This document shows, in pieces, positions 1 to 10,480 of a stretch of DNA of 64,000 bases. Position numbers and translations under genes: made by a program. Below the pieces are notes generated by a model that was not told the origin of the DNA, did not search any database, and worked only from the letters and a program-made list of their open reading frames with translations. Source of the stretch: Palsa-504 sp963839095 (GTDB lineage Bacteria; Actinomycetota; Actinomycetes; Streptosporangiales; Streptosporangiaceae); NCBI GenBank assembly GCA_963839095.1, contig CAWIUF010000005.1, positions 124,001 to 188,000 on the forward strand. The letters run 5' to 3'. How positions within the stretch are numbered: position 1 is the stretch's first letter; each line of letters starts with the position of its first letter.

Positions 1-83
1 CGACGCGCTAGCCTCGTCTGCCGCTGTACGTCCCAACTCCACCAAGCGGCCGCGCTCGGCAAGAGACGAGTGGGATTGCCGTG

Positions 84-620
84 TTAGAGGCCTAGGTCGG
101 CCAGGTCGTAGGCGGCGCGATAGGTGAGGCCGCGGGCGGTGACGCTGGCGCGGGCGCCCCGGTCGACCAGCACGGCCACGCCGACGACCTCGGCGCCGGC
201 CTCGAGCAGCGCGTCCACCGCGGTCAGCACGGACGCGCCGGTGGTGGAGGTGTCCTCGACCGCGAGTACCCGCCGGCCGGATACGTCCGGACCCTCGATC
301 CGGCGCTGCGTGCCGTGCTCCTTATCCTTCTTGCGCACCACGAACGCGTCGACGGGCGTGCCCCGGCCGGCCGCCGCGTGCATGATCGCGGTGGCCACCG
401 GGTCGGCGCCCAGGGTGAGCCCGCCGACCGCGACGTAGCCCAGATCGGCGGTCAGGTCCAGCATGACCCGCCCGGCCAGTGGCGCGATCCGCCCGTCGAG
501 CAGGATCCGGCGCAGGTCGACGTACCGGTCGGCGCGCTGCCCCGAGGAGAGCACGAAGTCGCCGTGGACGACGGCCTTGGTCTTGATCGCCGCGAGAAGC
601 TCGGCCCGGTCGTCGCTCAC
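84..620 (-). CDS. pyrE: Orotate phosphoribosyltransferase
   Basis: Transfers the phosphoribosyl group of PRPP to orotate to make OMP in cytosolic de novo pyrimidine synthesis. The reading frame is open from 674, but the GTG at 620 (VSDDRAELL) gives a 178-residue protein of normal family length, so I prefer it. The type I PRPP-binding loop is visible as VLAVEDTSTTGAS in the second half. The N-terminal half carries the VLSSGQRADRYVDLR segment typical of OPRT. It stands alone here. A frameshifted small gene lies upstream on the same strand. Confidence 0.93.
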   Translation of the reverse strand: MSDDRAELLAAIKTKAVVHGDFVLSSGQRADRYVDLRRILLDGRIAPLAGRVMLDLTADLGYVAVGGLTLGADPVATAIMHAAAGRGTPVDAFVVRKKDKEHGTQRRIEGPDVSGRRVLAVEDTSTTGASVLTAVDALLEAGAEVVGVAVLVDRGARASVTARGLTYRAAYDLADLGL

Positions 621-699
621 GGTAGCCGATCTTAGGCGATGGCCCGTCGGCGCCGGTTTCCCAGTCCCCCTCAAACTGGTCGCCCGGCGCCGACGGGGT

Positions 700-889
700 T
701 CAGCGGGCCAGCTCGTCTACGAGGCGTAGCGCCTCGGTGAGCCGCCCAGGTAGCGGGGTCACGCGGATCTGGGCGCCGCGGCAGCCGCACCACGAGTAGC
801 CGGTGCATGTCGGCCGGGCTGGTGCCGCCCTGTTCGGCCTCCCGGTACACCTCGGCCAGCCGGGTGCGGTCTTCGCGGTCTGGCTTCAT
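700..889 (-). CDS. Small hypothetical protein, frameshifted
   Basis: Starts at the ATG at 889 with MKPDREDRTRLAEVYREAEQ and reads well to LLVVRLPR. The continuing frame then turns into low-complexity arginine/proline. A one-base shift near 775-785 gives a sensible ending, AQIRVTPLPGRLTEALRLVD, with a stop at 700. The span of 190 bases is 63 codons plus one base, which fits a single indel. The intact product would be about 60 residues, soluble and charged. I do not recognise the family. It lies just upstream of pyrE on the same strand. Confidence 0.5.
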
Positions 890-1050
890 CGGCTGGTCGG
901 CTCCTTTCGCCCGGCGACCTGCGCTTCCGGGCAGCCTGCGCTGCCCGCACGTGCTTGTCGGATGAGTGACGGCAAAGACCTCTCGGCATGACGCCGTATG
1001 CGCCAGGATTCTCCTGGTAACTATCCGGAGTCAAGTAAGGACGGTGAGTA

Positions 1051-2640
1051 ATGGCGCAACCCCGAGGCCCATTGCCCGCAGAACCAGTGCCTGCAGAACC
1101 CGTGCCGACCAGGCCGGTGCTCGTCGAACCGCTGGCCAAGGATCCGCTGCCCCCCAGCGACGCGGACCTGATCGCGGCGAGCCGGACTGGTGATGCCACG
1201 GCCTACGACATCTTGTACCGGCGGCACGCCGCCGCCGCCCGCAACCTGGCCCGGCAGCTCGTGCGCGGGCAGGCCGAAGCCGACGACGCGGTCGCGGAGA
1301 CCTTTGCCAAGATCCTGGACCTGCTGCGCCGCGGCGGCGGCCCGGAGGGCGCGTTCCGGCCCTACCTGCTGACCGCCGTCCGGCGGGCCGCCTACGACCG
1401 GCATCGCGCCGAGCGCAGGCAGCTCGTCACCGACCAGCTGGAGGCGTTCGACCCGGGTGTCCCGTTTGCTGATCCGGCGGTCGCGGACCTGGAACGGACC
1501 ATGATTGCCCGTGCCTTCGCCTCGCTGCCGCAGCGATGGCAGGCCGTGCTCTGGCACACCGAGATCGAGGGCGCCCGGCCCGCCGAGGTCGCCACGCTGC
1601 TCGGGCTGACCGCGAACGGCGTGGCGGCCCTGGCCTACCGGGCCCGTGAGGGCCTGCGCCAGGCCTACCTGCAGATGCACCTGTCCGGGGCGGCCCGCGC
1701 GGAATGCCGCCCGGTCGCCGCCAAGCTCGGCGCGTACGTGCGGGGCGGCCTGGCCAAGCGGGACGCGGCGATGGTGGCCAGGCACCTGGACCAGTGTGCC
1801 GACTGCCGGCGGATCTTCGCCGAGCTCGGCGACGTGAACGTGGCGCTCAAGGCCATCGTGGCCCCGGTCATCCTCGGCCCGGCGGCGGCCGCCTACATGG
1901 CTTCCGCGGCCGGCCGCGGTTCGGTGGCCGGCTGGGTCGCCGCCCCGCTGGGCCGGGTCCGGCGCCTGGCGACGGGGCAGCATGCGGCGGTCGTGGCCGC
2001 GTCCGTGGCCACCGTCGGCCTGGCCGCCGCGGCCCTGGCGCTCGGCGGCCACCATGGCGCATCCGGCCCGGCCACGGCACACCGCGCCCGGCCGCCGGCC
2101 GCCGCGCCCGCTGCGGGTAGTCCGGTCCTGATACCGCCGGCCGCCTCGCGTCCGCAGGCATCCCGGCCGACCGGGTCCGGCGGTCGGGGCACGGGCTCCC
2201 AGGCCATGGGGCCGGGCACGGGGGCGCCCGGGGCTGCGCCCCCAGTCGTGGCCGGACCGGGGCCGCTCAGCCCGCCCAGCGTGGCCAGCCAGTCCAGCGT
2301 CCTCAGCCAGCCGCAGACTCCGGCCCCGCTGCCGACGCCTGCCCAGCTACCGCCGTCCGTAACGCCGACCCGGCCCGCGGACCGCCAGCCCGCCCCGGCA
2401 CCCCCGCCGAAACCCTCCGCCCCGGCGTCCACCCCGACACCCGCTCCGCCGTCTACCGCGCCCGTTATCGCCGGGGGGCCCGCCCCGGACCCCCGGAGCG
2501 TGATACCGGTCGACCCGGTGGGCGCGCCGCCCGGCGGTACCAGCATCGTCGGGATCTCGGTGACGAGCCCAGGTCCCGCGGTCCTGCCGGTGACCGCCAG
2601 CGTCTCGCTGCTCGGGATCAACCTCACGCTGGGTCTGTAA
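1051..2640 (+). CDS. ECF sigma factor with fused zinc-finger and membrane segment
   Basis: A 529-residue sigma-70 family regulator of the ECF type. Region 2 is at about residues 36-100 (DADLIAASRTGDATAYD, then ADDAVAETFAKILDLL) and region 4 at about 155-210 (LPQRWQAVLWHTEIEGARP, then an HTH around EVATLLGLTANGV). An anti-sigma-like zinc motif follows, HLDQCADC near residue 248 (H-x3-C-x2-C). A single hydrophobic helix is near 310-330 and about 190 proline/alanine-rich residues reach the end. Sigma, zinc finger and membrane anchor are thus in one chain, so no separate anti-sigma gene is expected. The tail would be outside the cell if the helix spans the membrane. That topology is inference. 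Confidence 0.85.
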   Translation: MAQPRGPLPAEPVPAEPVPTRPVLVEPLAKDPLPPSDADLIAASRTGDATAYDILYRRHAAAARNLARQLVRGQAEADDAVAETFAKILDLLRRGGGPEGAFRPYLLTAVRRAAYDRHRAERRQLVTDQLEAFDPGVPFADPAVADLERTMIARAFASLPQRWQAVLWHTEIEGARPAEVATLLGLTANGVAALAYRAREGLRQAYLQMHLSGAARAECRPVAAKLGAYVRGGLAKRDAAMVARHLDQCADCRRIFAELGDVNVALKAIVAPVILGPAAAAYMASAAGRGSVAGWVAAPLGRVRRLATGQHAAVVAASVATVGLAAAALALGGHHGASGPATAHRARPPAAAPAAGSPVLIPPAASRPQASRPTGSGGRGTGSQAMGPGTGAPGAAPPVVAGPGPLSPPSVASQSSVLSQPQTPAPLPTPAQLPPSVTPTRPADRQPAPAPPPKPSAPASTPTPAPPSTAPVIAGGPAPDPRSVIPVDPVGAPPGGTSIVGISVTSPGPAVLPVTASVSLLGINLTLGL

Positions 2641-2858
2641 CGGACCACCCGGCGGTGCGTCAGTACCCACTGCATCCAGTAAGTACTGCGCTCGATGAGG
2701 TCCTGGTTACAGGAGAGCGAAGGGTGGCCTCTGGTCCTCCAGGCAGCGGGAATGCGCGGAAAGGCATCCCCGCGTGGGTTCCTTCACTAGTCTTAGTGCC
2801 GTCGGGTCCATACGGTGCCTAGAAGCTGGCATTGCGCCGAGGAGAGGACGGTGGGGCT

Positions 2859-4544
2859 GTGGATCGCTGCGCGCTGTTCGTCGATGCTAGTTACGTACTC
2901 GCGGATGGTGCCATGGCTGTGCACGGAACCCGCCGGGGCGAGTCGGTCTCCTGGGACTACGAGGGACTCCTGCAACTGCTGTCCAGCCTGGCCCGGGAGC
3001 GTTCCGGCCTGCCGGTGCTCCGCTGCTACTGGTACGAGGCCACGGTGGACGGGCGCCGCACCGCCGAGCAGGACACGCTGGCCGACGTGCCTGGCATCAA
3101 GCTGCGCGTGGCCAAGATCCGGCCCGGCCGCCGCGAGGGCGTGGAGACCGAGATCCACCGCGACCTGACCACGCTAGCGCGCAACAACGCCATCAGCGAC
3201 GCGCTCGTGATCAGCGCCGAAGAGGACCTAGCCCAGGTCATCGCCGATGTCCAGGATCTCGGCATGCGGGTCACGCTGGTGCACATCGCCGTGGACGGGA
3301 ACTGGACCATCTCCCGGTCGCTCCGCCAGGAGTCCGACGACATCATCGAGATCAGCGGCGACCACCTGCGGCCCTACGTGGAGCTGATCGCCGGCGCCGA
3401 GCCCGCCCACGCGGACGAGGACGTCGAGCAGGCGTCCCGGCCGCTGTCCAACGGCCACTCGACCGCGGCCGCGGTGTCCTACCAGCCGATGCCGTCGTCG
3501 TCGGGGAACCACGCGCCGCCCGCCATCTACACGGCGCCGGTCGTGGCCGAGTACCAGCGGCCCGCGCTCCAGCTGCCGAGGACGGCCGCCCGGGAGCCGC
3601 GCGAGGGACGGGACGACAGGTCCCGTGACGAGCGGTCCCGCGATGACCGGTCCACGCCGGCCGTCAACGGCGAGGCGCCGTCCGCGGCCCGGCCGGATCT
3701 CACCGCGCGGCCGGACATGCCGGCCCGTCAGGACGTCTCCGGGCGCCAGGACCTAGCGCCGCGCCAGGACCTGTCCGCGCGCCAGGACGCACCGCCGCGT
3801 CAGGACATACCCGCCCGTCAGGACATCCCCGCCCGTCAGGACATCGCCTCACGGCAGGAGATCGGCCGGCCGGAGATCGCGTCCCGGCCGGATATCTATA
3901 CCCCCCCGGTGGCCAGCCCGCGGAGCCGCCCCGAGCGGCCGGACCGGCAGGAGCCGGCACCGTCGGCCCCGCCCGCCCGGGGCCGCGCCGCCGAGGAGGT
4001 CGTCGGCTACTCACCGCAGGGGCTGGGATCGCCCGGCGCCCAGGAACCCGCGCCCGTTCCCGACGCCACCCAGCCCGCCCCCGCCCAGCTGCGCCGTCTG
4101 CCGTCCGCGCGCAACGCGGGCAGCCCGGGCCAGCCTGGCGCGATGGGATCGGCGAGCCAGCACAGCAGCCAGGGTACTCAGGGGGTCCCGGTGCAGGGAC
4201 AGGGTTCGCCCCGCAGTGCCCCTTACAGCGGGCCGCAGCCCGTGGCGACCACGACGTCGCCGGGACAGGGTGGCTATGCCAACGGCGGGAACAACGGAGT
4301 CTCGCTCTCCGAGGCCGTGCAGGCGGCCCACGAGGAAGGGCAGGAATTCGGTGGTTCAGTGGCCCGGGACGCTCCGGCGCTGTGGCTGGAAGCGGTGCTG
4401 GCCCGCAAGCCGCGGATGCCGTCCGACCTCGAGGCCCGGCTGCTCCAGGGTTCCGCGCTGCCGATCGACTTCCTGCTGCACGACGAGGTCAGGCACGCGC
4501 TGCGCCGGGGGTTCTGGGATGCGCTCGAGCGCACCCGCCGGTAA
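2859..4544 (+). CDS. NYN domain-containing protein with hexapeptide repeats
   Basis: The N-terminal 170 residues form a NYN (PIN-like) putative ribonuclease domain. The acidic residues expected at the metal site are in FVDASYVLADG near the start and in VETEIHRDLTTLAR and SDALVISAEEDLAQVI further in. A long disordered linker rich in Pro, Arg, Gln and Ala follows, including about ten hexapeptide repeats of the R-Q/P-D type. The last ~90 residues are a conserved helical tail (LWLEAVLARKPRMPSDLEAR). I chose GTG 2859 because GGAGAGG sits eight bases upstream. An ATG-type start at 2832 is less likely. The RNA substrate is unknown. A TPR-like gene follows closely. Confidence 0.8.
   Translation: MDRCALFVDASYVLADGAMAVHGTRRGESVSWDYEGLLQLLSSLARERSGLPVLRCYWYEATVDGRRTAEQDTLADVPGIKLRVAKIRPGRREGVETEIHRDLTTLARNNAISDALVISAEEDLAQVIADVQDLGMRVTLVHIAVDGNWTISRSLRQESDDIIEISGDHLRPYVELIAGAEPAHADEDVEQASRPLSNGHSTAAAVSYQPMPSSSGNHAPPAIYTAPVVAEYQRPALQLPRTAAREPREGRDDRSRDERSRDDRSTPAVNGEAPSAARPDLTARPDMPARQDVSGRQDLAPRQDLSARQDAPPRQDIPARQDIPARQDIASRQEIGRPEIASRPDIYTPPVASPRSRPERPDRQEPAPSAPPARGRAAEEVVGYSPQGLGSPGAQEPAPVPDATQPAPAQLRRLPSARNAGSPGQPGAMGSASQHSSQGTQGVPVQGQGSPRSAPYSGPQPVATTTSPGQGGYANGGNNGVSLSEAVQAAHEEGQEFGGSVARDAPALWLEAVLARKPRMPSDLEARLLQGSALPIDFLLHDEVRHALRRGFWDALERTRR
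3690..3869 (+). repeat. Tandem 18-bp repeat in the NYN gene
   Basis: About ten in-frame 18-bp units encode R-P-D or R-Q-D followed by three variable residues (RPDLTA, RPDMPA, RQDVSG, RQDLAP, RQDLSA, RQDAPP, RQDIPA, RQDIPA, RQDIAS, RQEIGR). Two adjacent units (RQDIPA) encode the same peptide, which suggests recent duplication. The array lies in the disordered linker between the nuclease domain and the C-terminal helical tail. Confidence 0.85.
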
Positions 4545-4585
4545 TCGCGGTAAAAGGAAAGACGCCCGGATTGTCCACGGCACCG

Positions 4586-5173
4586 ATGGGTAGGGTGGAC
4601 AGCGTGGTCGCGCTGTCCGGGGAGCTATTCGACGCCATCGAGATGAACGCTGCGCGCACGGGCAACCACAAGCGGGCAGCGGTCCGGATGGGCCGGCTGG
4701 CCGCCCAGGCCACCGCGAGCCAGATGTCCCGGGCCGAAGCCCACATGCGGGCCGGCGAGCAGTGGCTGCTCGCCGACGACGCCGAGGCCGCGGTCGAGGA
4801 GTTCACCAAGGCGACCGCCGACGGCGGACCCACCCTGGACGACCCGCGGGTCCCGCTGGCCCGGGCGATGTTCACGCTCGGCCGGACCGAGGAGGCCGAC
4901 GGCCTGCTCCGCGAGCTGCGCGAGTCCGGCGGCCGTGACTCGGCCCGCACCTGCGACCTCGTGGCCGAGGTCCTCACCGAGCAGGGCGACCTGCGCGGCG
5001 CGCTCGACTGGACCACCGCCGGGGTCACCGCCTGCCTGGCCGGCGACGACCGCGCCGAGCTGCAGTTGCTGCTCCGGCTGCGATACCGGCTCCGGGTCGA
5101 CCTGGGCCTGCCGGAGGACGACTACGACAAGATGCTGGACGACAGGAAGGCCGGCCCCGCCGCGGGATCCTGA
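4586..5173 (+). CDS. TPR-like hypothetical protein
   Basis: A 195-residue soluble helical protein with alanine- and leucine-rich repeats resembling tetratricopeptide units (SRAEAHMRAGEQWLLADDAE, then VPLARAMFTLGRTEEADGLL and VAEVLTEQGDLRGALDWTTA). The frame is open from 4382, but the upstream part is a shadow of the NYN gene. Likely starts are ATG 4586 or GTG 4604. The gene begins about 40 bases after the NYN gene on the same strand and may be co-transcribed. The function is not known. A scaffold role is suggested only by the repeat type. Confidence 0.7.
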   Translation: MGRVDSVVALSGELFDAIEMNAARTGNHKRAAVRMGRLAAQATASQMSRAEAHMRAGEQWLLADDAEAAVEEFTKATADGGPTLDDPRVPLARAMFTLGRTEEADGLLRELRESGGRDSARTCDLVAEVLTEQGDLRGALDWTTAGVTACLAGDDRAELQLLLRLRYRLRVDLGLPEDDYDKMLDDRKAGPAAGS

Positions 5174-5206
5174 GATCCCCCCGCGAGACCGGCCTCCGCC
5201 TAAGGC

Positions 5207-7840
<2,634 letters not shown>

Positions 7841-7843
7841 TTG

Positions 7844-8344
7844 TTATCTATCTCCTCTGGGCTGACCAGGTTCACTGGACGGCCCAGTCATGGGTTCCCA
7901 GACCGCGACCCGGGCGCCGCGCACAGGCACGAGCCCGGACCGGGTGTCAGCGCCGGTGCGGCGCAGCTCGGCGAGCCGCGCCGCCACGGCGCGGGTGGAT
8001 TCCAGCTCCACCCGCAGTTGAGCTACTTCGGCGGACAGCTCGGCGATGAGCCTGCGCGCCTGTTCCAGTTCCCGGTGCTGGTCGAGCAGCAGCTTGATGC
8101 CGGAGAGGTTCACGCCCTCTTCCTGCGACAGCCGCTGGATCTCGCGCAGCGCCAGGATGTCCCGCATCGAGTAGCGCCGGTGCCCCTTGCCCTGGGTGCT
8201 GCCGTGTCCGCTCCGGCGGCCGGGCGAGACCAGGCCGAGTTTCTCGTAGGCGCGGAGCGTCTGCGGGTGCATGCCGGAGAGCTGGGCGGCCACGGAGATG
8301 ACGTACACCGGCATGTCGTCAGAAGGTTCGTAAGGAATACTCAT
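7844..8344 (-). CDS. hspR: Heat-shock repressor HspR (MerR family)
   Basis: A 166-residue MerR-type DNA-binding repressor of the dnaK regulon. The winged helix spans residues 12-80 (VYVISVAAQLSGMHPQTLRA, then YEKLGLVSP and GHRRYSMRDI). A helical segment rich in Glu, Leu and Arg at 80-130 probably dimerises. In Streptomyces and mycobacteria HspR binds HAIR inverted repeats with DnaK as co-repressor. Two such sites lie upstream of dnaK here. It is 15 bases from dnaJ and 3 from clpB, so it is part of the operon it represses. Confidence 0.95.
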   Translation of the reverse strand: MSIPYEPSDDMPVYVISVAAQLSGMHPQTLRAYEKLGLVSPGRRSGHGSTQGKGHRRYSMRDILALREIQRLSQEEGVNLSGIKLLLDQHRELEQARRLIAELSAEVAQLRVELESTRAVAARLAELRRTGADTRSGLVPVRGARVAVWEPMTGPSSEPGQPRGDR

Positions 8345-8359
8345 GTCATCTCCTCTCCC

Positions 8360-9520
8360 TTACGCTTCCTTGGCCCGCTCGAGGAGCTCCTCGCGCGGGT
8401 CAGTGCCGGCGGTGGCCTCGCGCAGGTCCTCGATGGCACTGCGCGCCTTGCTGTTCAGGTCCTTCGGCACCGTCACCTCGACGGTGACCCGCATGTTGCC
8501 GGTGGTGCCGTCCTTACGGCGGACCCCCTTGCCGCGGACCAGGAAGGTCCGCCCGTTCGGGGTGCCCGGCGGGATCCGCACGGTGACCGGGGCGCCGCGG
8601 TGCGCGGGCACCTTGACCTCCGCGCCCAGGCTCGCCTCGGCGAACGTGACCGGGATGGTCACGGTCAGGTCGGACCCCTGGCGGCCGAACACCGGGTGCG
8701 GCTTCACGTGCACCCGGACATACAGGTCGCCGGCCGGGCCGCCGCGCTCGCCCGGGGCGCCCTTGCCCGTGAGCTTGATCCGCGCCCCGTCCGACACTCC
8801 GGCCGGGATGCGGGCCTGGATGGTGCGCGAGCTCGCCGCGCGGCCGCTGCCCGTGCACGCCGGGCAGGGGTCGTCGACCACCATGCCGCGGCCGTGGCAT
8901 TCCTTGCACGGCTCGGCGATCCCGAACGAGCCCAGGTTCCGGCTGGACTGCCCGGTTCCCTGGCAGGACGGGCACATCCGCGGCATGGTGCCCGCCTTGG
9001 CGCCGGTGCCGTGACAGGTGGGGCAGGGGCCCTCGCCGGTCAGCCGGAGCGCCACCGTGGTCCCGTCGATCGCGTCGCCGAAGGTCAGCGTGGTCTCGGT
9101 CTCCACGTCGGTGCCCCGCCGCGGGCGGTTCTGCGCGGTCGTGCGGCCGCGGTTGAACACGCCGCCGAGGATGTCGCCCAGGCCGCTGTTGTCCCCGGAG
9201 CCACCAAAGATGTCACCGAGGTCGAAGCCGCCGAACCCGCCTTGCTGCCCGGTCCGCTGCCCGGTCGGCACCCGGAAGCCGCCGCCGAACAGCGAGCGCG
9301 CCTCGTCGTACTCCTTGCGCCGCTTCTCGTCGGACAGCACCGAGTACGCCTCGGAGATCTCCTTGAACCGCTCCTCGGCCGAGCTGTCGCCCTTGTTGGC
9401 GTCCGGGTGGTACTTGCGGGCCAGCTTGCGGTACGCCGCCTTGATCTCGGCCGGCTTGGCCGTCTTGGCCACCCCAAGCGCCTTGTAGTAATCCTTCTCG
9501 AGATAATCCTTGGTGCTCAT
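8360..9520 (-). CDS. dnaJ: Chaperone protein DnaJ
   Basis: A type I J-domain co-chaperone of 386 residues. The J domain is at the N terminus (KDYYKALGVAKTAKPAEIKA) with the HPD tripeptide in KYHPDANKGD. A glycine/phenylalanine-rich stretch follows (GGFGGFDLGDIFGG). The zinc-finger region has four CxxCxGxG-type repeats (CPTCHGTG, CPSCQGTG, CKECHGRG, CPACTGSG), followed by the substrate-binding C-terminal domain. It stimulates the DnaK ATPase in the cytosol. It is third in the heat-shock operon, separated from grpE by a 187-base gap that contains an inverted repeat. Confidence 0.96.
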   Translation of the reverse strand: MSTKDYLEKDYYKALGVAKTAKPAEIKAAYRKLARKYHPDANKGDSSAEERFKEISEAYSVLSDEKRRKEYDEARSLFGGGFRVPTGQRTGQQGGFGGFDLGDIFGGSGDNSGLGDILGGVFNRGRTTAQNRPRRGTDVETETTLTFGDAIDGTTVALRLTGEGPCPTCHGTGAKAGTMPRMCPSCQGTGQSSRNLGSFGIAEPCKECHGRGMVVDDPCPACTGSGRAASSRTIQARIPAGVSDGARIKLTGKGAPGERGGPAGDLYVRVHVKPHPVFGRQGSDLTVTIPVTFAEASLGAEVKVPAHRGAPVTVRIPPGTPNGRTFLVRGKGVRRKDGTTGNMRVTVEVTVPKDLNSKARSAIEDLREATAGTDPREELLERAKEA

Positions 9521-9571
9521 CTTGTGTTATCCGCTCGCTCTACTGTCCCGCTCGCCTCCGGGGCGCTTTGA

Positions 9572-9630
9572 GGTCCCGTCTTCCCTCGTCGCTCGTCGCA
9601 AGCTCCTCGCTCCTCAGTCCAGACGGGACC
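9572..9630. repeat. Inverted repeat in the grpE-dnaJ gap
   Basis: Perfect 10-base arms GGTCCCGTCT (9572-9581) and AGACGGGACC (9621-9630) are separated by 39 bases. This is the only notable structure in the 187-base gap between grpE and dnaJ inside an otherwise tight operon. It could form an mRNA stem acting as an attenuator, processing site or stability element. That role is inference. Confidence 0.5.
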
Positions 9631-9707
9631 GCGCCCCTTCGGCTCGCGGGGGAGACAACCCTCGCGGTGCGCGTGCCCTTCAGCCGTTGTTTTCCTCGCT
9701 GGCGAGC

Positions 9708-10480
9708 TCAGTTTCCTTCTTCAGCTTCAGCGGTGTCCCAGTCGGGCTCGTTGCTGCTGCCGTCGGGACCGGTCGCGGGGGCCGCGACGGCGACCCGGGC
9801 GGGACGCAGGATCCGCTCGCCGACCATGTAGCCGGGCTGCAGGATCTCGACGCACGTGTCCTCGGCCACGTCCGCTGAATAGGAGCTGGTCAGCGCCTCG
9901 TGGATCTTCGGGTCGAACGGGTCGCCCTTTTCCCCGTAGGTCACCAGGCCCAGGCGGCCGAGCGCGGCCTGCAGGGAGTCGGCGACCGACTTGAAGCCGC
10001 CGGACAGCTCCCCGTGCTCCCGCGCCTGGTTGATGGCGTCGAGCACGGGCAGCAGGCCGGTCAGCGTGCCGGCCACGGCCTGCTCGCGCACGGCGGCGCG
10101 GTCGCGGTCGACCCGCTTGCGGTAGTTGGCGTACTCCGCCTGGAGGCGCTGTACGTCGGCGGTGCGCTCGGCGAGCTGCACGGCCAGGTCCGCGGTCTGC
10201 TGGCCGCCCTTCACTGCCTGCCCTGTCACCATCTCTGGAACCTCTTCGGGGGACTCCGACCTCTGGCCGGCGTCCTTCTCTTCATGATCAGCGGGCTGGT
10301 CCTCGACGGACCCGGAGGCCGCCGCCTCGGGGGCTTCGGCGGGCGGGCCGGCCGGCCGGCACCAGCGGTGCCGGCCGGCTTGGACGCCGCGTGCTTCCCC
10401 CGAACTTGGCCGGTCACCGGGTCGATGCGCCGGTGGTCATGAATGACCGGTCCGGAGCTCGTTTCCTCCGATGCTGGCAT
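9708..10480 (-). CDS. grpE: Nucleotide exchange factor GrpE (frameshifted)
   Basis: Releases ADP from DnaK. The N-terminal extension starts at ATG 10480 with PVIHDHRRIDPVTGQVR, typical of actinobacterial GrpE. The conserved core (QRLQAEYANYRKRVDRDR, then DPFDPKIHEAL and ILQPGYMVGERILRPA) is in another frame and ends at 9708. The switch is near 10345, in a GC-rich palindromic stretch (PARPP reading into PAEAPEAAASGSVEDQ). The 773-base span is one base short of a whole number of codons. The ATG overlaps the dnaK stop as TAATG, indicating translational coupling. I regard the break as a probable sequence error. Confidence 0.88.

Noticed and set aside
3726..3869. CRISPR-like array
   Set aside because: The 18-bp units are contiguous, in frame and coding within the NYN gene. 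There are no spacers and no cas genes.
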